This document shows, piece after piece, positions 1 through 15,234 of a stretch of DNA of 64,000 bases (positions are counted from its first letter, which is position 1; every line of letters starts with the position of its first letter). The translations under genes and the position numbers were made by a program. Below the pieces are notes generated by a model. The model was not told where the DNA came from. It searched no databases and saw nothing but the letters and a program-made list of their open reading frames with translations. The DNA is from Castor canadensis (taxonomy: Eukaryota > Chordata > Mammalia > Rodentia > Castoridae): contig NC_133405.1 of the NCBI RefSeq assembly GCF_047511655.1, positions 93,905,598 to 93,969,597 of the forward strand. Direction: 5' to 3'.

Positions 1-939
1 TGAAAGAAAATGCAGCTTTTTTCTTTTTTAATAATCATCCTATGTTGTTTTGTGGTAGCTCAGCTGTTTGTCAGATGCTAAAGTGATACCTCCTGCACAA
101 GTGTGTCAGTCAGACCAGTTGCTCTTGTTTATATGCCAGCCTACAAACAAGAAGAGAAGCAGAAGCTTCTGTATCTAGACATTTGGCTATGGAACCTCTT
201 GTTAATTCTAAACCACAACTGGCTTACATTTATCTTATGCTAAATGCTGAGGGGAGAAAGAGACCAAGACAGAGAGAAGAGAAAAAACCTTCAACATCCT
301 GTCTTCATACTAAATATAATCCTGCTTCCTGTACTCAGGTCTGTTCTACCTCCACTCTACCTCACTAAGGTTAGAGGGACTTTTCACCAGACAGATGGCT
401 ACCAGAGATTCTAATTCTTCCACTACCAGGGATCCCAATGACAGGAGAAAATGAAGCAATAATGCTTCAAACCCATACTGTAGAAAGAAGCCCTGAATTT
501 TCTTCTCCACAGTGCTCCCTTTACTCCTGTCCACCTCTTATTCACCACTTGGGACTAGATATTGCTAGATATTGCATCTTCCAGAGAGCCCTATCAGGCT
601 GGTTCCCCAAGTTATGGACATATAAACTTCCTCTGTACTCCCATGACACCTTTTATTTCCTTTATCACAGACACAACCCCAATCTACTATGAACACATGG
701 GTATTCTTCTATCTCACTATTTTGGGAGCTGGTAGAAGCCAGCCACAGCACCTAATACAAAAACCTAGACATTAGTAGGCATTCAGCAAGTATCTATTGA
801 ATGACATAAGGAGAATGTTGGGTCCTTTACACACCTCATTATTACAATAACCCTGCACAATTCAGATTCTTTTCACATGTTAACAAGAAATAGAACTGAG
901 TTCAAAGTGTTTGGTTTATTAATTTTCTTATTTTACAGT
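1..939. other. intergenic, no gene; short MIR/L2-like tail
   Basis: No coding signal is seen. Bases 745-805 read like the + strand tail of L2/MIR (CATTAGTAGGCATTCAGCAA then TTGAATGA), and 820-905 like MIR in reverse. The rest is unassigned. Confidence 0.5.
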
Positions 940-1002
940 GACAGGGATAAAATCCAGGACCTAGCACAGAAATTTTGGAGACCAATGAAAAGTTGTTTTT
1001 TT

Positions 1003-3360
<2,358 letters not shown>

Positions 3361-3905
3361 GAAAAGTTGGTTTTTTGGAAAGAAACAAAATTGACAAACC
3401 TTTAGCTAGACAAGGATAAAAAAAGAGAGGACTCAATAAAATTAGAAATGGAAAAGGAGACATTACAACTGATGTCAAAGAAAAACAAAAGATCATGAGA
3501 CTATTATAATAATTAAATGCCAAGAAATTAGATAACCTACAAGAAATGGATACATTTTAAAACATAAAACCTATCAAGGCTGAATCATGAAGAAATAAAA
3601 CATCTGAACACACCAATAATGAGCAAAGAGATTAGATCAATAATGAAAAGTCTCTCATCAAAGAAAAGCCCAGCACTTTATGCCCTCACTGCCAAATTCT
3701 AGCAGACATTTAAGGAACAATACAAATTCTTCTCAAACTCTTCTAAAAATTAAAGAGGAAGGAATACTTCCTAACTCATTTAACAAGGACAACATTACTC
3801 TGATACTAAAGCCAAACAAGACCAATATCCCTGATAAACACAAATGAAAAACTCTTTAAAAATATGAAAAAAAACCCTAAAGACTCCATCAAAAACTGTT
3901 ATAAC

Positions 3906-4219
3906 TATGGATGGGTGTGTGGCTCATGCCTACAATACTACCTACTCAGGAGGCAGAGATCACAGTTCAAGGCCATCCAGGACAAAATAGCTCACAAGAC
4001 CCCATCTCAACCAATAAAAGCTGGGTGTAGTGGTGTACACCTGTCATCCCAGTATGCAGGAAGCATAAATAGGAGGATTGTGATCCAGGCTGGCCTGGGC
4101 ATAAATACAAGACCCTATTCGAAAAATAATTAGTAAAAAGGGCTGGGAGTGTGACTCAGGTGGTAGAATACCTGCCTAGTGCAAGACCCTAAATTCAACC
4201 TCTAGTACCACCAAAAAAA
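3906..4219 (+). mobile_element. composite SINE (B1-like, B1-like, tRNA/ID-like)
   Basis: Two 7SL/B1-like units come in tandem (GTGGCTCATGCCTACAATAC, then GGTGTACACCTGTCATCCCA). A tRNA-like unit follows (GGCTGGGAGTGTGACTCAGG to CTCTAGTACCACC) and an A-tail ends it. Confidence 0.8.
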
Positions 4220-4924
4220 AACTTTTATAGCTAAAAATGAATTCAGTTAAGTTTCAGAATACAAAATCAACATACAAAAAGCAGCAGTGTTTCCATACTC
4301 TAACAACATAATATTCAAAAAAAGAAATCAAGAAAATGATTCTATTTACAATAGTTACAAAAGTAAAATACTTAAGAATAGATTCAACCAAGGAGGTGAA
4401 AGATGTGTACACTGAAAAACTATACAAAACTGATAAAAAACTGAAGACAAAAAATAAATGAAAAGGTATTGTGTCCACAATTTGGAAGATAAAATTTTGT
4501 TTCAATGTCTATACTACCCAAAGAAATATGTCATTTTTCACAGAAATAGAAAAGGTAATCTTTATATATATATGGAACTACAAAAGCTGCCAAATAACCA
4601 AAACAATCTTGAGCAAAAAAGAACAAAGTTGAAGACATCACATTATCTAATTTTCACATATAATACAAGGCTACAGTAATCAAAACAGCATAGTAATGGT
4701 ATAGAAACAGATGCATAGACCAATGCATTAGAATAGAGATCACAGAAATAAATATGCCCATCTTCAGTCAACTGATATTTGACAAAGGTGCCAAGAACAC
4801 AATCCAAAAGCACAGTCAAGAAAAGCAAAAATACACAAATGAGATTGCATCAAACTAAAGTTTCTGAATAGCAAATGAAACAACCAACAGAGTGAAGAGA
4901 CAACCTATATGATGGGATAAGAGT

Positions 4925-5212
4925 ATGTGATAGAGCAAAACTGCTAACCTTATAATGGCCACAACACAGGAGGGTGGGCCAGGGACAAGGTATATCTCTT
5001 CAGGGCATGCCCCAGTGACTTACTTCCTCTAATTAGGCTCCACCTCCCAATAAGGCCATCATATCATAAATCCATCAAGGAATTAATCCATTGATTAGGT
5101 CACAACCCTCAGGATCCACTCACTTCCCAAAAGTCCATCAGCCAGCAACCAAGCCTTTACTACATGAGCCTTTGAGGGGATACCTCATATCTGAACCATA
5201 ACATCATACATT
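4925..5212 (-). mobile_element. solo LTR fossil, MaLR-like
   Basis: On the - strand it begins TTATGGTTCAGATATGAGGT, the kind of start seen in mammalian MaLR LTRs. It lies inside the older L1. It is an old, incomplete solo LTR with no internal genes. The family call is by eye. Confidence 0.5.
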
Positions 5213-5923
5213 TTATAACGTGTTATATATCCAAAATGTATAAGAAACTCAGACAACTCAATAACAAGAAAATCAATAACCTAATTAAAAGTGGGCAACT
5301 GAAGTGAATAGTCATTTTTCCAAACAAGACTTACAAATCAACAAAAAGTATTTGAAAATGGATTTAATATCACTAATCATGAGGGAAATGCAAACCAAAA
5401 TTACAATGAAATATGTTGGAATGGCTACTATCAAAAAGATGGAAAGCAAGTGTTAGGGAGAATGTGGAGAAAAAGGAACCCCTGTACACTGTTTCTTGAG
5501 AAGTAAATTAGTATAGCCACTATGGAAAACAGTGTGGAGTTTCCTCAAAAAGTTTAAAACAGACCTACCATATGATCAAGCAATCCCACTTCTGGGTCTA
5601 TACTCACAGGAAATTAAATGAGTATGTTCCAAAGATATCTGCCTCCTCTGTTCATTGCTGCAATATTCACAATAGCCTAAACATGGAATCAACCTAAGGG
5701 CCCATCAACAGATAAATGGATAAGGAAAATGTGGCATATATACACAATTGAATACATCCATCCTTAAAATAGAAGAAAATCCTTTCATTTGCCATAACAT
5801 GGCTAAACTTGGAGGACATTATGCTAAATGAAAAAAAGCCAGGCACAGAAAAACAAATACTGCATGATCTCACTTATGGGTAGAGTCTAAAAAAGTCAAA
5901 TTCATAGAAAAAGAGTGTAGACA

Positions 5924-6240
5924 GCCGGGTGTGGTGGCTCACACCTGTAATCCCAACTAGTTGAGAGACAAAAATAGGAGGATAATGGTTCAAAGCCAGC
6001 CAGAGAAAAAAGTTAGTGAGACCTTATCCCAAAAAACAAGCCAGAGATGGAGGCACATGCCTGTCATCCCAGCTACTCTGGAGGTAGAAGAATCTTGGTC
6101 TAAGGTTGGCCTGGGAAAAAGCCGGAAACCCTATCAGAAAAACAAACTAAAGCAAAAAAACTTGAGGCATAGCTCAATCCTGCACTTCCCTAGCAAGTGC
6201 GAGGCCCTGTGTTCAAATCCCAGTATCTCCAAAAAGAAAG
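5924..6240 (+). mobile_element. composite SINE (B1-like, B1-like, tRNA/ID-like)
   Basis: It shows GGTGTGGTGGCTCACACCTG, a second unit with GGAGGCACATGCCTGTCATC, and a tRNA-like end AGCAAGTGCGAGGCCCTGTG. It runs into a purine-rich tail. Confidence 0.8.
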
Positions 6241-6330
6241 AAACAAAGAATGAAGAAGAAAGAAGAGAGGGAGGAAAGGAAGTATGGAAGGAGGGAGGGA
6301 GGGGTAGAGGGGGAAGGAAAGAAAGAAAAG
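6230..6330 (+). repeat. purine-rich (GAAA/GGGA) simple repeat
   Basis: This is a GA-only stretch that grew from the A-tail of the adjacent SINE, mixing AAAG and GGGA units. Confidence 0.85.
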
Positions 6331-6967
6331 ATGGTACCAGGGACTGGGGGATGTGAAAAATGAGGAGATGGGTTCAAAATTTTAGTTAAGGAGGAGCAAT
6401 AAGCTCTAGAGATACATTGTACAGCATGATGACTATAGTAAATAACAATGTATTCTTAAAAATTGCTAAAGAGCAGATTTTAAATGTTCTCACCACAAAA
6501 AAAAATGGTAAGTATATAAGATTATGGATAGATTAATTAGCTTGAATTTAATCATTCCATAGTGTATGCAAATATCAAAACATCACAATGTGCCCCATAA
6601 ATATATACAATTTGAATTTTAGTTAAACTAATTAATTTATTACTAAGTAAATAAAAGTGCTGCTTTAGAAGACCTAACTTTCAGTACCTCAGAATATGAC
6701 TGTATTTGTATATAGGGCCTTTAAAGAGATGGTTAAGTAAAAATGAGGTCTTTCAAGTGGCACTAATCCAATCCAATAATTTTTATAAGAGGAAATTTGG
6801 ATAAACAAATGCCAAGATGCATAAAGCACAGAGGACACAGAGCAATAGCTATCTATCTGAAAGCCCAGGAGAGGCCACAGAAGAAACCAAAAATATCATC
6901 ACTTTGATTTTCCAGTTCTACCCTCCAGATCTATGAGAATATAAACATCTATTGTTTAAATCGCCCT

Positions 6968-7465
6968 ATTATGGTTTGAATATGAAATGTCCCCCACAGG
7001 TTCATGTGTTGAAGACTTTGTCCCCAGCTGATGGCATTATGTTAGGAGGTGATGGAAGCTTCAGGAGATGTGGCCTAGCTGGAGAAAAGTAGTCCAGTGG
7101 GGATGTGTCCTTGGAGTCTGTATCCTGTCCTGGATTCTTCCTGTCTGTCTCTTTCTGTTTCCTGTCTGCCATGAGGTGAATAGTTCTGTTCTCTCTCCCC
7201 ACAACCTTACATTGATGGGGCCAAGTGACCACAGACTGAAACCTCTGAAACTGTAAGTCAAAATAAATCATTTCTCCTTTAAACTATTCTTTTTTTTTTT
7301 TTTTTTGCAGTACTAGGGATTGAACCCAATGCCTTGCACTTACTAGGCAAATGCTCTACTACTTGAGCCATGCCCCAGTCCACCTCCTTTAAGCTGTTTC
7401 TATTGGGGTATTTGTCAAAGCAATGAAAAGTTTGACTCCACACATCCATTCCATGGTATTTTGTT
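6968..7465 (+). mobile_element. solo LTR fossil, MaLR-like, split by a SINE
   Basis: It starts ATGGTTTGAATATGAAATGT and carries an AATAAA near its 3' part, as MaLR LTRs do. A SINE at 7290-7380 splits it. It is old and incomplete, and no internal region is seen. Confidence 0.55.
7290..7380 (-). mobile_element. tRNA/ID-like SINE inserted in an LTR
   Basis: The poly-T run and GCAGTACTAGGGATTGAAC are the reverse complement of the SINE tail. The flanking CTCCTTTAA (7,274 and 7,384) is a probable target-site duplication. Confidence 0.8.
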
Positions 7466-10400
7466 ACAGTAGCCCTAGTCAACAAACATACCTTGCTATT
7501 GTCTCAAATTTTTGTCAGATTTAGTTTATGAATCCTGCAGTTATTCAATAAATATTTATCTTTTTAAATTGATGACAGAGGTTGATAGAAAAGTGAACAT
7601 GCAATTAGTAGGTATAGGGAAGCAAATTTATATAAGCAGTGATGAAGTGCATAATGACTTTTCTGTCAACAATGGACAGCATATATGATGGTAGTCTCAT
7701 AAGATTGTATGACTTAGTGACGACATAGCCACCTCAGTTTGTGTAAATACACTCTATGATGTTCACACAATGATAAAATCACCTAACAGTGTATTTCTCA
7801 GAACATGTCCCGATTGTTAAGTGACACTTGTGTAATAGTCTCTTTTGATGAAGAATTGAGATATATGAGCGTCTCCCTGGTGTTTCAGGAAAGGCTTGCA
7901 CAAAGCATCAAAAATTTTTTCAAAGATTAACACTCCAGACTGTCCTAATAGAGGAAAGTAGAATTTGACAGGAAGACATGATAAGGTGTGGTTGCAGAGC
8001 ACAGACTTCAGAAACAGGAAGACCTGAGTTCTCATGTCCAAGTACCTCATTTGTAAATTGAGGATGATCATAGTATCTATATCAGAGGGTTTGTGGGAAG
8101 GGTTAAAGAGGTATTGCATGGAAAATGGGCCTGACCCATGAGAATAAATTTCCCTATCAGAATTTTCTCCAAAGTACAAAGGGTTATGACAATTAAGTGT
8201 CAGAGAAAACCTGTAACCAATAACATTTCTATTCACCCTGCCATCCACAAGCAATTAGCCTCATAGAATCAAAGAATGTCCTTTGAAAAGTTCAACTTGG
8301 GTTGCTACCCAACTTACTACATTTTTGTAATACTCGGATGAAATAAATAATGCAAATTATAGCACTCCTAGTAGTACTCAGTAAATATTGGTGCTTGCCA
8401 ATTCTTATTACTTTTCAGTGATACGCACATATATCCACACAAAATTCTACTCAAATCTAATTTTTTTTGTTTACTAGTGAAAGTTTTCTAATCTTAGAAG
8501 TCATACAGACAGATATGAACACTCCCTGTTTGTTCTCTCCTTAAAACTTTAAAGCCAGGTCTGCTTCCACTTCTAAGGTCCCTGTGGAAATCACATTATT
8601 AGAACACAGTTGACATCAGCATGAATTTTCTAAGGTCCCTGTGGAGATCACATTATTAGAACACAGTTGACATCAGCATGAATTTTCTGAAATAATTTCA
8701 GAGTGTACAAGCAGGGGATGGCTTTGTTAAAATTTAACAATGGAAACTGCATTGGAAAGCATTTGCCACAGAGTACTTTCCTATCAGAAGAATTGTCTGG
8801 CCCCTAGTAGACTACCTGTATCAATATTCCATAATAAAAGTTTGCAGATATATATTCAACTATATACCTTTAAAAGACAGACACAAGTCTAAACCCTTTA
8901 CACAGCATTCAAATGGAAAAATTGTGCTCTGACTGGACAACAGCAGCCAAGAGAGTGCAGTCTTCATTTGTGCCACTAGGGGAAGCAGTGTATAAGAAAA
9001 GGTGAGGTACTCCAAACATTTGCATAGATGGGACTTTGAAAGATTAATACCTTCATTAGATTTTCTGGGATTTTAAGAGGATTTCTAGGGAAATATTTTG
9101 GTTCTGGGGTTCATATAGTTGTTTTAAAAGCTAGATAATATTATGCCTATTCTCTTTTAGTTCCTTTCTCTCTAACAGAGCCATGGACACAGACAATTTT
9201 TTAAGACTTCATCAGACTCAGAAATGAGGCATATTGAGAGATTGGTAGCATGGGGCCAACAGAGAAAATGGAAAGCAGCAGGGGTAGGATTCAAGGCCAT
9301 TCCATGAGTGATTCTTAACTAAACCTGTAGGGAAATCTCTGTGTTTAATCTTTATGTATTTATATGTGCATGCAAAATAATTGTAAGGATGAATGAATGT
9401 ATGTTTGATTTATTCCCATCCTCCATAAGATCTTGCATTTTGACTAGCAATTTTGTTTTTATCTCACAAACTCACCAATCAAGCATACTCAGTTTCAGTT
9501 TCCTTGGTAACCGACCTCTGCTTCCTGTCTAGACTTCTGGTCATAAGAAGAGAGAAAAGAGAAAACGCAGAAATGAGGAGAGAGGGTTAGAAAATGTTAT
9601 CCCTTATCCCCCCCACCTTCCCTACCACAGTCTATTTCTGTACCACAACAGCCATCCTCTACCAAAAATGAATTCCAACCCCTTTACCTTCATCTCTGTT
9701 TCAGTTTGGTCTGACTAGTCAAATCCTTGCAGAACAATTATCTTTCTCTGTACTCCATACTGTTTCTTTCAGCTTCTGGAATTGAGTATTCTTGTCATTA
9801 ATCATAGGTAAAAGGCTCGATCTTTTTTTTTCTCTCCTGCTCTTCCCCTTCTGTCTATTGGAGTAAGTGAGGGCAGAGAAGACAGCTGACAGAGGCCAGC
9901 ACTACTCATGAAATCCCTATGTGGTAACTACTCTAAAACCCACTCTCTTGGGTATTCTCACTACTGCATCTACACTGCATTCTGAAGGGAGGCTTCTTGC
10001 TAGAGCCCTTCCCCCATCTTCTCCAGTCTAGCATTGTGTTCTCACACTAAATCACCCCTATGCTACCACTCCAATCCCCATCCTTCACCACATCCTCCCA
10101 CAATTACTGACTGTGTGGTGCTTATCACATCCTGAAGAGGTTTCCTAGAAATCCAGTTTTCTGGGATAAATCTTAACATTGGCAGAGCATTTGCTGAGAG
10201 CAAATATGTTGCTCTCAGACTGGCACTACAGTCCTGACCTCAAGATCCTCCATTTCTGGCATCTAATTCTTAGTTGTCACAGGATTCAAGAAAATACTCA
10301 GGTCCTCTCTTTATTGACCTAAATTACTGCTAAAAAGCGACTTGTAACAAAAAAAAAAAAAACAGACAAAAAAAAATAAACTCCATCTCCTTTTGCTCTC

Positions 10401-10979
10401 CTGCCTCCTCCCCAGAAGGACCTAGACTTCAGGGCTTCCACATTTTCACCCATCCCTTTCTTATACTTTGTCCCCTACTAGTTCTCCCAGGCCCAGACCC
10501 TATAAGGTCTCAGGGGAGATGTAGGATAAGAATATCACTGCCAATATCATCCTTGTGGAAAACAAAGTAATTAAAAGAGTAATTACTTTAACCAGAGGAT
10601 AATTTAATTAATTTAACCAGAGGGTACATTTTGAGAAAAGAGCTTGAACATCTGATAATAGGTCACCAACTTCCCTTCCACTTCCAAATGACCCAGGTGC
10701 CTCTATTCATGCAAGTCCATCCTCATCTTCCCTTTCAGGGGCCCAGCTGTCCATATTTCTATGCTGGTGCTGGGACCCTACAGTGTACTCCACATCAGCT
10801 ACCTTCACCCACACCCACAAAATATAAACAACATGCTTCTCCTAAATTATCTTTGGGTAAAGGTGAAAAAATTTAAATATAATCATATGATAATTTGAAC
10901 CAGTCTCAGTAAAAACACATACCTAGAGTTAAAGGAAGCATCCAAGTTTACATTCATTCCAGTTAATTTACAGCTTCAA
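7466..10979. other. intergenic, no gene; one MIR and a 57-bp tandem duplication
   Basis: No supported ORF or RNA gene. A MIR copy lies at 7985-8140 (+), recognised by GGAAGACCTGAGTTC and TTTGTAAATTGAGGATGATC. The rest is unassigned AT-rich to mixed DNA. Confidence 0.55.
8571..8684 (+). repeat. 57-bp direct tandem duplication
   Basis: Copy 1 (8571-8627) and copy 2 (8628-8684), each beginning TTCTAAGGTCCCTGTGGA, differ at one base (A at 8589, G at 8646). The near-identity implies a recent event. Confidence 0.95.
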
Positions 10980-10993
10980 GTGTTTTCCTTTTA

Positions 10994-11710
10994 TTTATTT
11001 ATTTTTTAATTTTTTTATTCATATGTGCATACAATGTTTGGGTCATTTCTCCCCCCTTCCCCCTACCCCCTCCTTTACCTACCCCACCCCCTCCCTCTCC
11101 CCCCCTACCTCCTCGCTACCAGGCAGAAACTATTTTGCCCTTATCTCTAATTTTGTTGAAGAGAGAGTATAAGCAATAATAGGAAGGATCAAGGGTTTTT
11201 GCTAGTTGAGATAAGGATAGCTATACAGGGAGTTGACTCACATTGCTTTCTTGTGCATGTGCATTACCTTCTAAATTAATTCTTCTCGAACTAACCTTTT
11301 GTCTAGTTCCTGGTCTCCTTCTCCTATTGGCCTCTGTAACTTTAAAGTATCTGCATTAGTTTCTCTGCATTGAGGGCAACAAATGCTATCTAGTTTTTTG
11401 GGTGTCTTACCTATCCTCATACCTCCCTTGTGTGCTCTCGCTTTTATCATGTGCTCAAAGTCCAATCCCCTTGTTGTGTTTGCCCTTGATCTAATGTCCA
11501 CATATGAGGGAGAACATACGATTTTTGGTCTTTTGGGCCAGGCTAACCTTGCTCAGAATGATGTTCTACAATTCCATCCATTTACTTGCAGATGATAAGA
11601 TTTCATTCTTCTTCATGGCTGCATAAAATTCCATTGTGTATAGATACCACATTTTCTTAATCCATTCGTCAGTAGTGGGGCATCTTGGCTATTGTGAATA
11701 GTGCTGCAAT
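10994..11710 (-). mobile_element. LINE-1, 5'-truncated 3' end, with target-site duplication
   Basis: Read on the - strand it is the end of ORF2 and an L1 3' UTR with a strong G-rich tract (C-rich here, 11,050-11,110). GTGTTTTCCTTTTA flanks it at 10,980-10,993 and 11,711-11,724. The 14-bp duplication is intact, so the insertion is comparatively young. Confidence 0.92.
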
Positions 11711-11989
11711 GTGTTTTCCTTTTAAATAAGAAAAACAAAATAGCATAATGAAACCCACCAAATACTGCTTGAAAATAGGGGGTAAGGAAATGTAATAGAT
11801 GCAATGAAATTGTTCAGAGTACACTGTACACATCTATAGAATTTTCACAATGAAACCCCTTGTACTATTATTGATGAATCCTAATACAAAAACAAATACC
11901 AAAAAATAAACTGCATTTTCAAAATTGCACAGCAAGCCAATCTGAGAAAAGAAAAAACAAGAGTACAGAAAATGGTAGTAATCTTTGGC

Positions 11990-12791
11990 TTAGTAAATGG
12001 AAAAACAATTGTTAACTATTTGGAGAATAGTGTTTCCCACAACTGGAAACCCCTGCTATTCTATCAACAATTGAATAAATAAATGAACTGTGGTATAGTT
12101 ACACAATGGAAAACCACATAGCAATGAAAATAAAAGAAACTATACACAACCTGGAAGAATTTCACAAACATCATGTTGTGCTAAAAAGAACTAGATGCAA
12201 GAGTGAATACATACCATATGATCTTACTTATGTAAGGTTCAAACACAGACAAAACTAATCCATGAGATATACCAAAATAACTATCTATTTTATTCAAAAA
12301 ATTGAAAAATAAATAACTAAAAGAAAATTTAACAGAATATACATCTGACCAGGAAATAATTCATTGAAAAGGAAATAAACCACAATGTAAATTATTGATC
12401 AATATAACTTTATAAGTAGTGTTGAAGATGTGAAGCAACCAAAATCCTCATATACTTTTCATAGGAGTATAAATTGGTACCATCTCTTTGAAACATTTTG
12501 TTCAGCAGTACCAACTAAAACTGAAAACATACATATCACCTATAACCCCATAATTCATCTCTCAGGTATATACATATGTATATATTTGTTAGAATATATA
12601 CATATGTTTATCTTAAAAGGTGTGCATGTGAATATTCAAGCCATACAATTAGCTCTCAACTGGTAACTCTCCTATTCTAGAATTTTATAAACATAATGTT
12701 GTGCTAAAAAGTACTACATACAAAAGAGTGAATATATACTATAGAATCTTATGTAAGGTCCAAACACAGACAAAACTAATCCATAGCTTTA
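11990..12791 (+). mobile_element. old LINE-1/HAL1-like remnants
   Basis: Two diverged copies of the same segment (12,160-12,262 and 12,685-12,783) share ACATAATGTTGTGCTAAAAA-type sequence and end CAGACAAAACTAATCCAT. A further LINE-like piece follows the HDGFL3 retrocopy at 14,531-14,720, so the retrocopy probably landed in this element. Confidence 0.5.
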
Positions 12792-12800
12792 AAAGTCAAG

Positions 12801-14521
12801 ATGGGGGAGTAATATATTGGCCTAAGGGGAAGTTGACCTCCTGGCATCTTTATAGTGAACTGGCATAATGGAGTATCCATGGCATCGCCAGGACAAGGTG
12901 GGCAACTTGATATTTGCCAAGACGAAGGGCTACCTACACTAACCAACCTGGATTGATGAACTCTCAGAGGGAACTGTGAAACCTCCAGCAAAAAAAAAAA
13001 GCATCCTATTTTCTTTTCTGGTACCAATGAAACTTCATTTCTAGGTCCCAAAGACCTTTGCCCATCTAAAGAATATAAAAACAGTTTACAAAGCCAAACA
13101 CATAGTAAAGATTTAATGAAGGATAGTGGGAAATAGAAAATAATCTAGGAGTAAAGTTTGCTTGATAGCAGTCAATTCAGCAACAGATGTCTTCAGAAAC
13201 TGAAGGGGAAAACAGATGCTAGCAGTGATGAAGAAGATGATAGGGTAGAAGATGAAAAAGCCAAAAGAAAAACTGAAAAACAGTTCAAAGTAGAAAAAAT
13301 CATACACTTCAAAGAAACACTCTAAACAATTCCAGAAATCTCCAGAGATTAAGATGACAAGGAATGCAAAGGAGAAAACAAAAGCAGCTCTGAGGGTGGA
13401 GATGCAGGCAATGACACAAGGAATACAATTTCAAACTTGCAGAAAACCAGTGGAGGGACCTAACTACCAGAATGAATGCTGCATATTAAGAGAAATGACA
13501 AGAAGGCTATACATTTGGTGGTCTGATATTCTTGGGTTTGATATAAAGCAGAACATAGTTCTTGTCGTCTGTGTCAGAATACCAGTTTGCATGTAATTAT
13601 TCCTATTCCTCTCTGTCTTGTCAAAAAAAAAGACATTTTAGTCGTTTCAAGGCTATTGATTTAATTTCATTTTGTTTGGCTGTGTGAAATTGGCCTTAAC
13701 CTTTAAGGATTACCAAGATTTTTGCAGACTTATACATACCTAGGATCCTTTAAGCAAGGCAGTTATTATCCATCCTTCTCCTCTTTACCTCACATCATCA
13801 AACACTCAGTTAAATGTATGGTAACATTTCTTTTACATGATAACTCAACATAATCCTTAAGAATGAGATTTCCTCTCTGTGACAGAACCCAGGAATGAAT
13901 TCTTAGGTACTCAATGCTGGCATATTGAAAATGAATGTAAAATTGTCTTTTGTTTTGAGACCATGTACAAAGTTTAACCATATAGTTAAATATTTATTGA
14001 GTATTGGAAATAGCTAGTTGACAGCTTACATTTCCCAAACTCATGTGGTTATGTTCAACACAGATCCAGTTTCTATATATGAAGTTAGTAACTCAATGTG
14101 TGTTATTCCAAAATAAAAGCAATGACTTATTTTTGAACTGATCACTCAAGGTGAATACGTCACACTTTAATCAGCAGCATCCCAAAGGGAAACCAGACAA
14201 AGCATTTATGTACAAATAAAAATTTTTAGTGAATTACTGTTTTCTTTTTAGAACTAAGATTAAAATAGTTAATATTCATCCACAAACCATTTTATGTATG
14301 GGTCATTGTTGCTATTTTGATAATGATAATTTATTTTATGCTAACATATAAGAACATATTTAGTTGGCTTGAGTTTTATCAACCCTGTTCTGTTTGTCCT
14401 TGGAATATCTTTCATGTATATGAAGTTTGTAGTTGAAAATGAAAATTTTACTGTGAAAATCAAGTAAAAAAGATAAAGGTACTGTTATTATAGAATAAAT
14501 GTATTGGAATATGAAAAAAAC
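12801..14521 (+). pseudogene. HDGFL3P: processed pseudogene (retrocopy) of HDGFL3
   Basis: This intronless copy aligns by eye along the whole HDGFL3 (HRP-3) coding sequence, 12,879 (ATG) to 13,463 (TAA). Recognisable pieces are the PWWP-domain part read as FFSGTNETSFLGPKDL, then GLWEIENN-like sequence around 13,110, and the C-terminus SSEGGDAGNDTRNT followed by LQKTSGGT. The body is about 585 nt against 612 expected, with several frameshifts and stops, for example in the first 100 bases and in the middle third, so it is not functional as a protein. A 3'-UTR-like stretch follows to AATAAA (14,494) and a short A-tail (14,514-14,520). AAAGTCAAG flanks both ends (12,792-12,800 and 14,522-14,530), a target-site duplication from L1-mediated retroposition. 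HDGFL3 itself is autosomal in mammals. Confidence 0.85.
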
Positions 14522-14720
14522 AAAGTCAAGGGACAGGGTAATAATTTAAATTGGACATAGAGGAAATCCTGAGTTGATGGTCATGTTGTGTTACTTTATC
14601 TGCATTCTGGTTACACAAGTATGCTGGACTCATGTAAATATACTGACCTATACACTTGTGACATATGTACCTCTCTCTATAAATATTGTGCTTCAATAAG
14701 AAGGACTTTTTAAAAGAACA

Positions 14721-15230
14721 TAAATATATAAAGTACAAATGACAACCTCAAAAATATTTGCAACATTTTACAACTATAAAAATAAAAATTATGAACTTGA
14801 AGTGGCTACAAAGTCAATAAGCATAATAACATCTTGAAAGAAAAATGTGCAGATAGCATAAATTAGCAATTAATCAACAAAGGAGGCAATATTAATGATC
14901 CCAAATTATCAAAAATATTGGGTTTATCTTCTAATAAAAAACTTGAGAACAAAAATAAGACATTACTTTTCTGGTCAATCTAGTAAAAGTTAAAAGTAAT
15001 ATGACTTAAAAATTATGAAGACTTTTCATAAGTATTTTTTAATCCATTTGGGGGATTTTGAGAATACAAAGCTTAGTAAAAGAAAATGCATCTTTTGTGA
15101 GATTCCTTAGTTTTTGCAAACATTTTTCTGGTTAGAAGTTGTCTTTCACATTTAAAAGAGGAAATTCATATATTTGATCATATTATATATATACATATAG
15201 AGAGAGAGACAGTGAGTGATTACATATTTT
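14721..15230. other. AT-rich intergenic, nothing recognised
   Basis: No ORF, RNA gene or confident repeat was seen. A short GA run occurs near 15,200. Confidence 0.4.
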
Positions 15231-15234
15231 TTTG

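Larger units (their letters stand above)
3361..6640 (+). mobile_element. older LINE-1 ORF2/3' end, interrupted by later insertions
   Basis: Old L1 sequence runs in pieces at 3361-3905, 4220-4924, 5213-5923 and 6331-6640. It reads in order from the ORF2 target region (CAAAATTGACAAACCTTTAG), through TTATGGAAAACAGTG-type sequence near 5,520, to an ATAAATATATACAATTTG 3' end. Two composite SINEs and one LTR interrupt it. It is heavily decayed. Confidence 0.75.

Noticed and set aside
8960-8990. CTCF-like motif (GCCACTAGGGGAAGCAG)
   Set aside because: The match needs an extra base inside the core, and nothing else supports an insulator here.
13354-13596. 80-residue open frame
   Set aside because: It is an out-of-frame reading of the HDGFL3 retrocopy and its 3' UTR.
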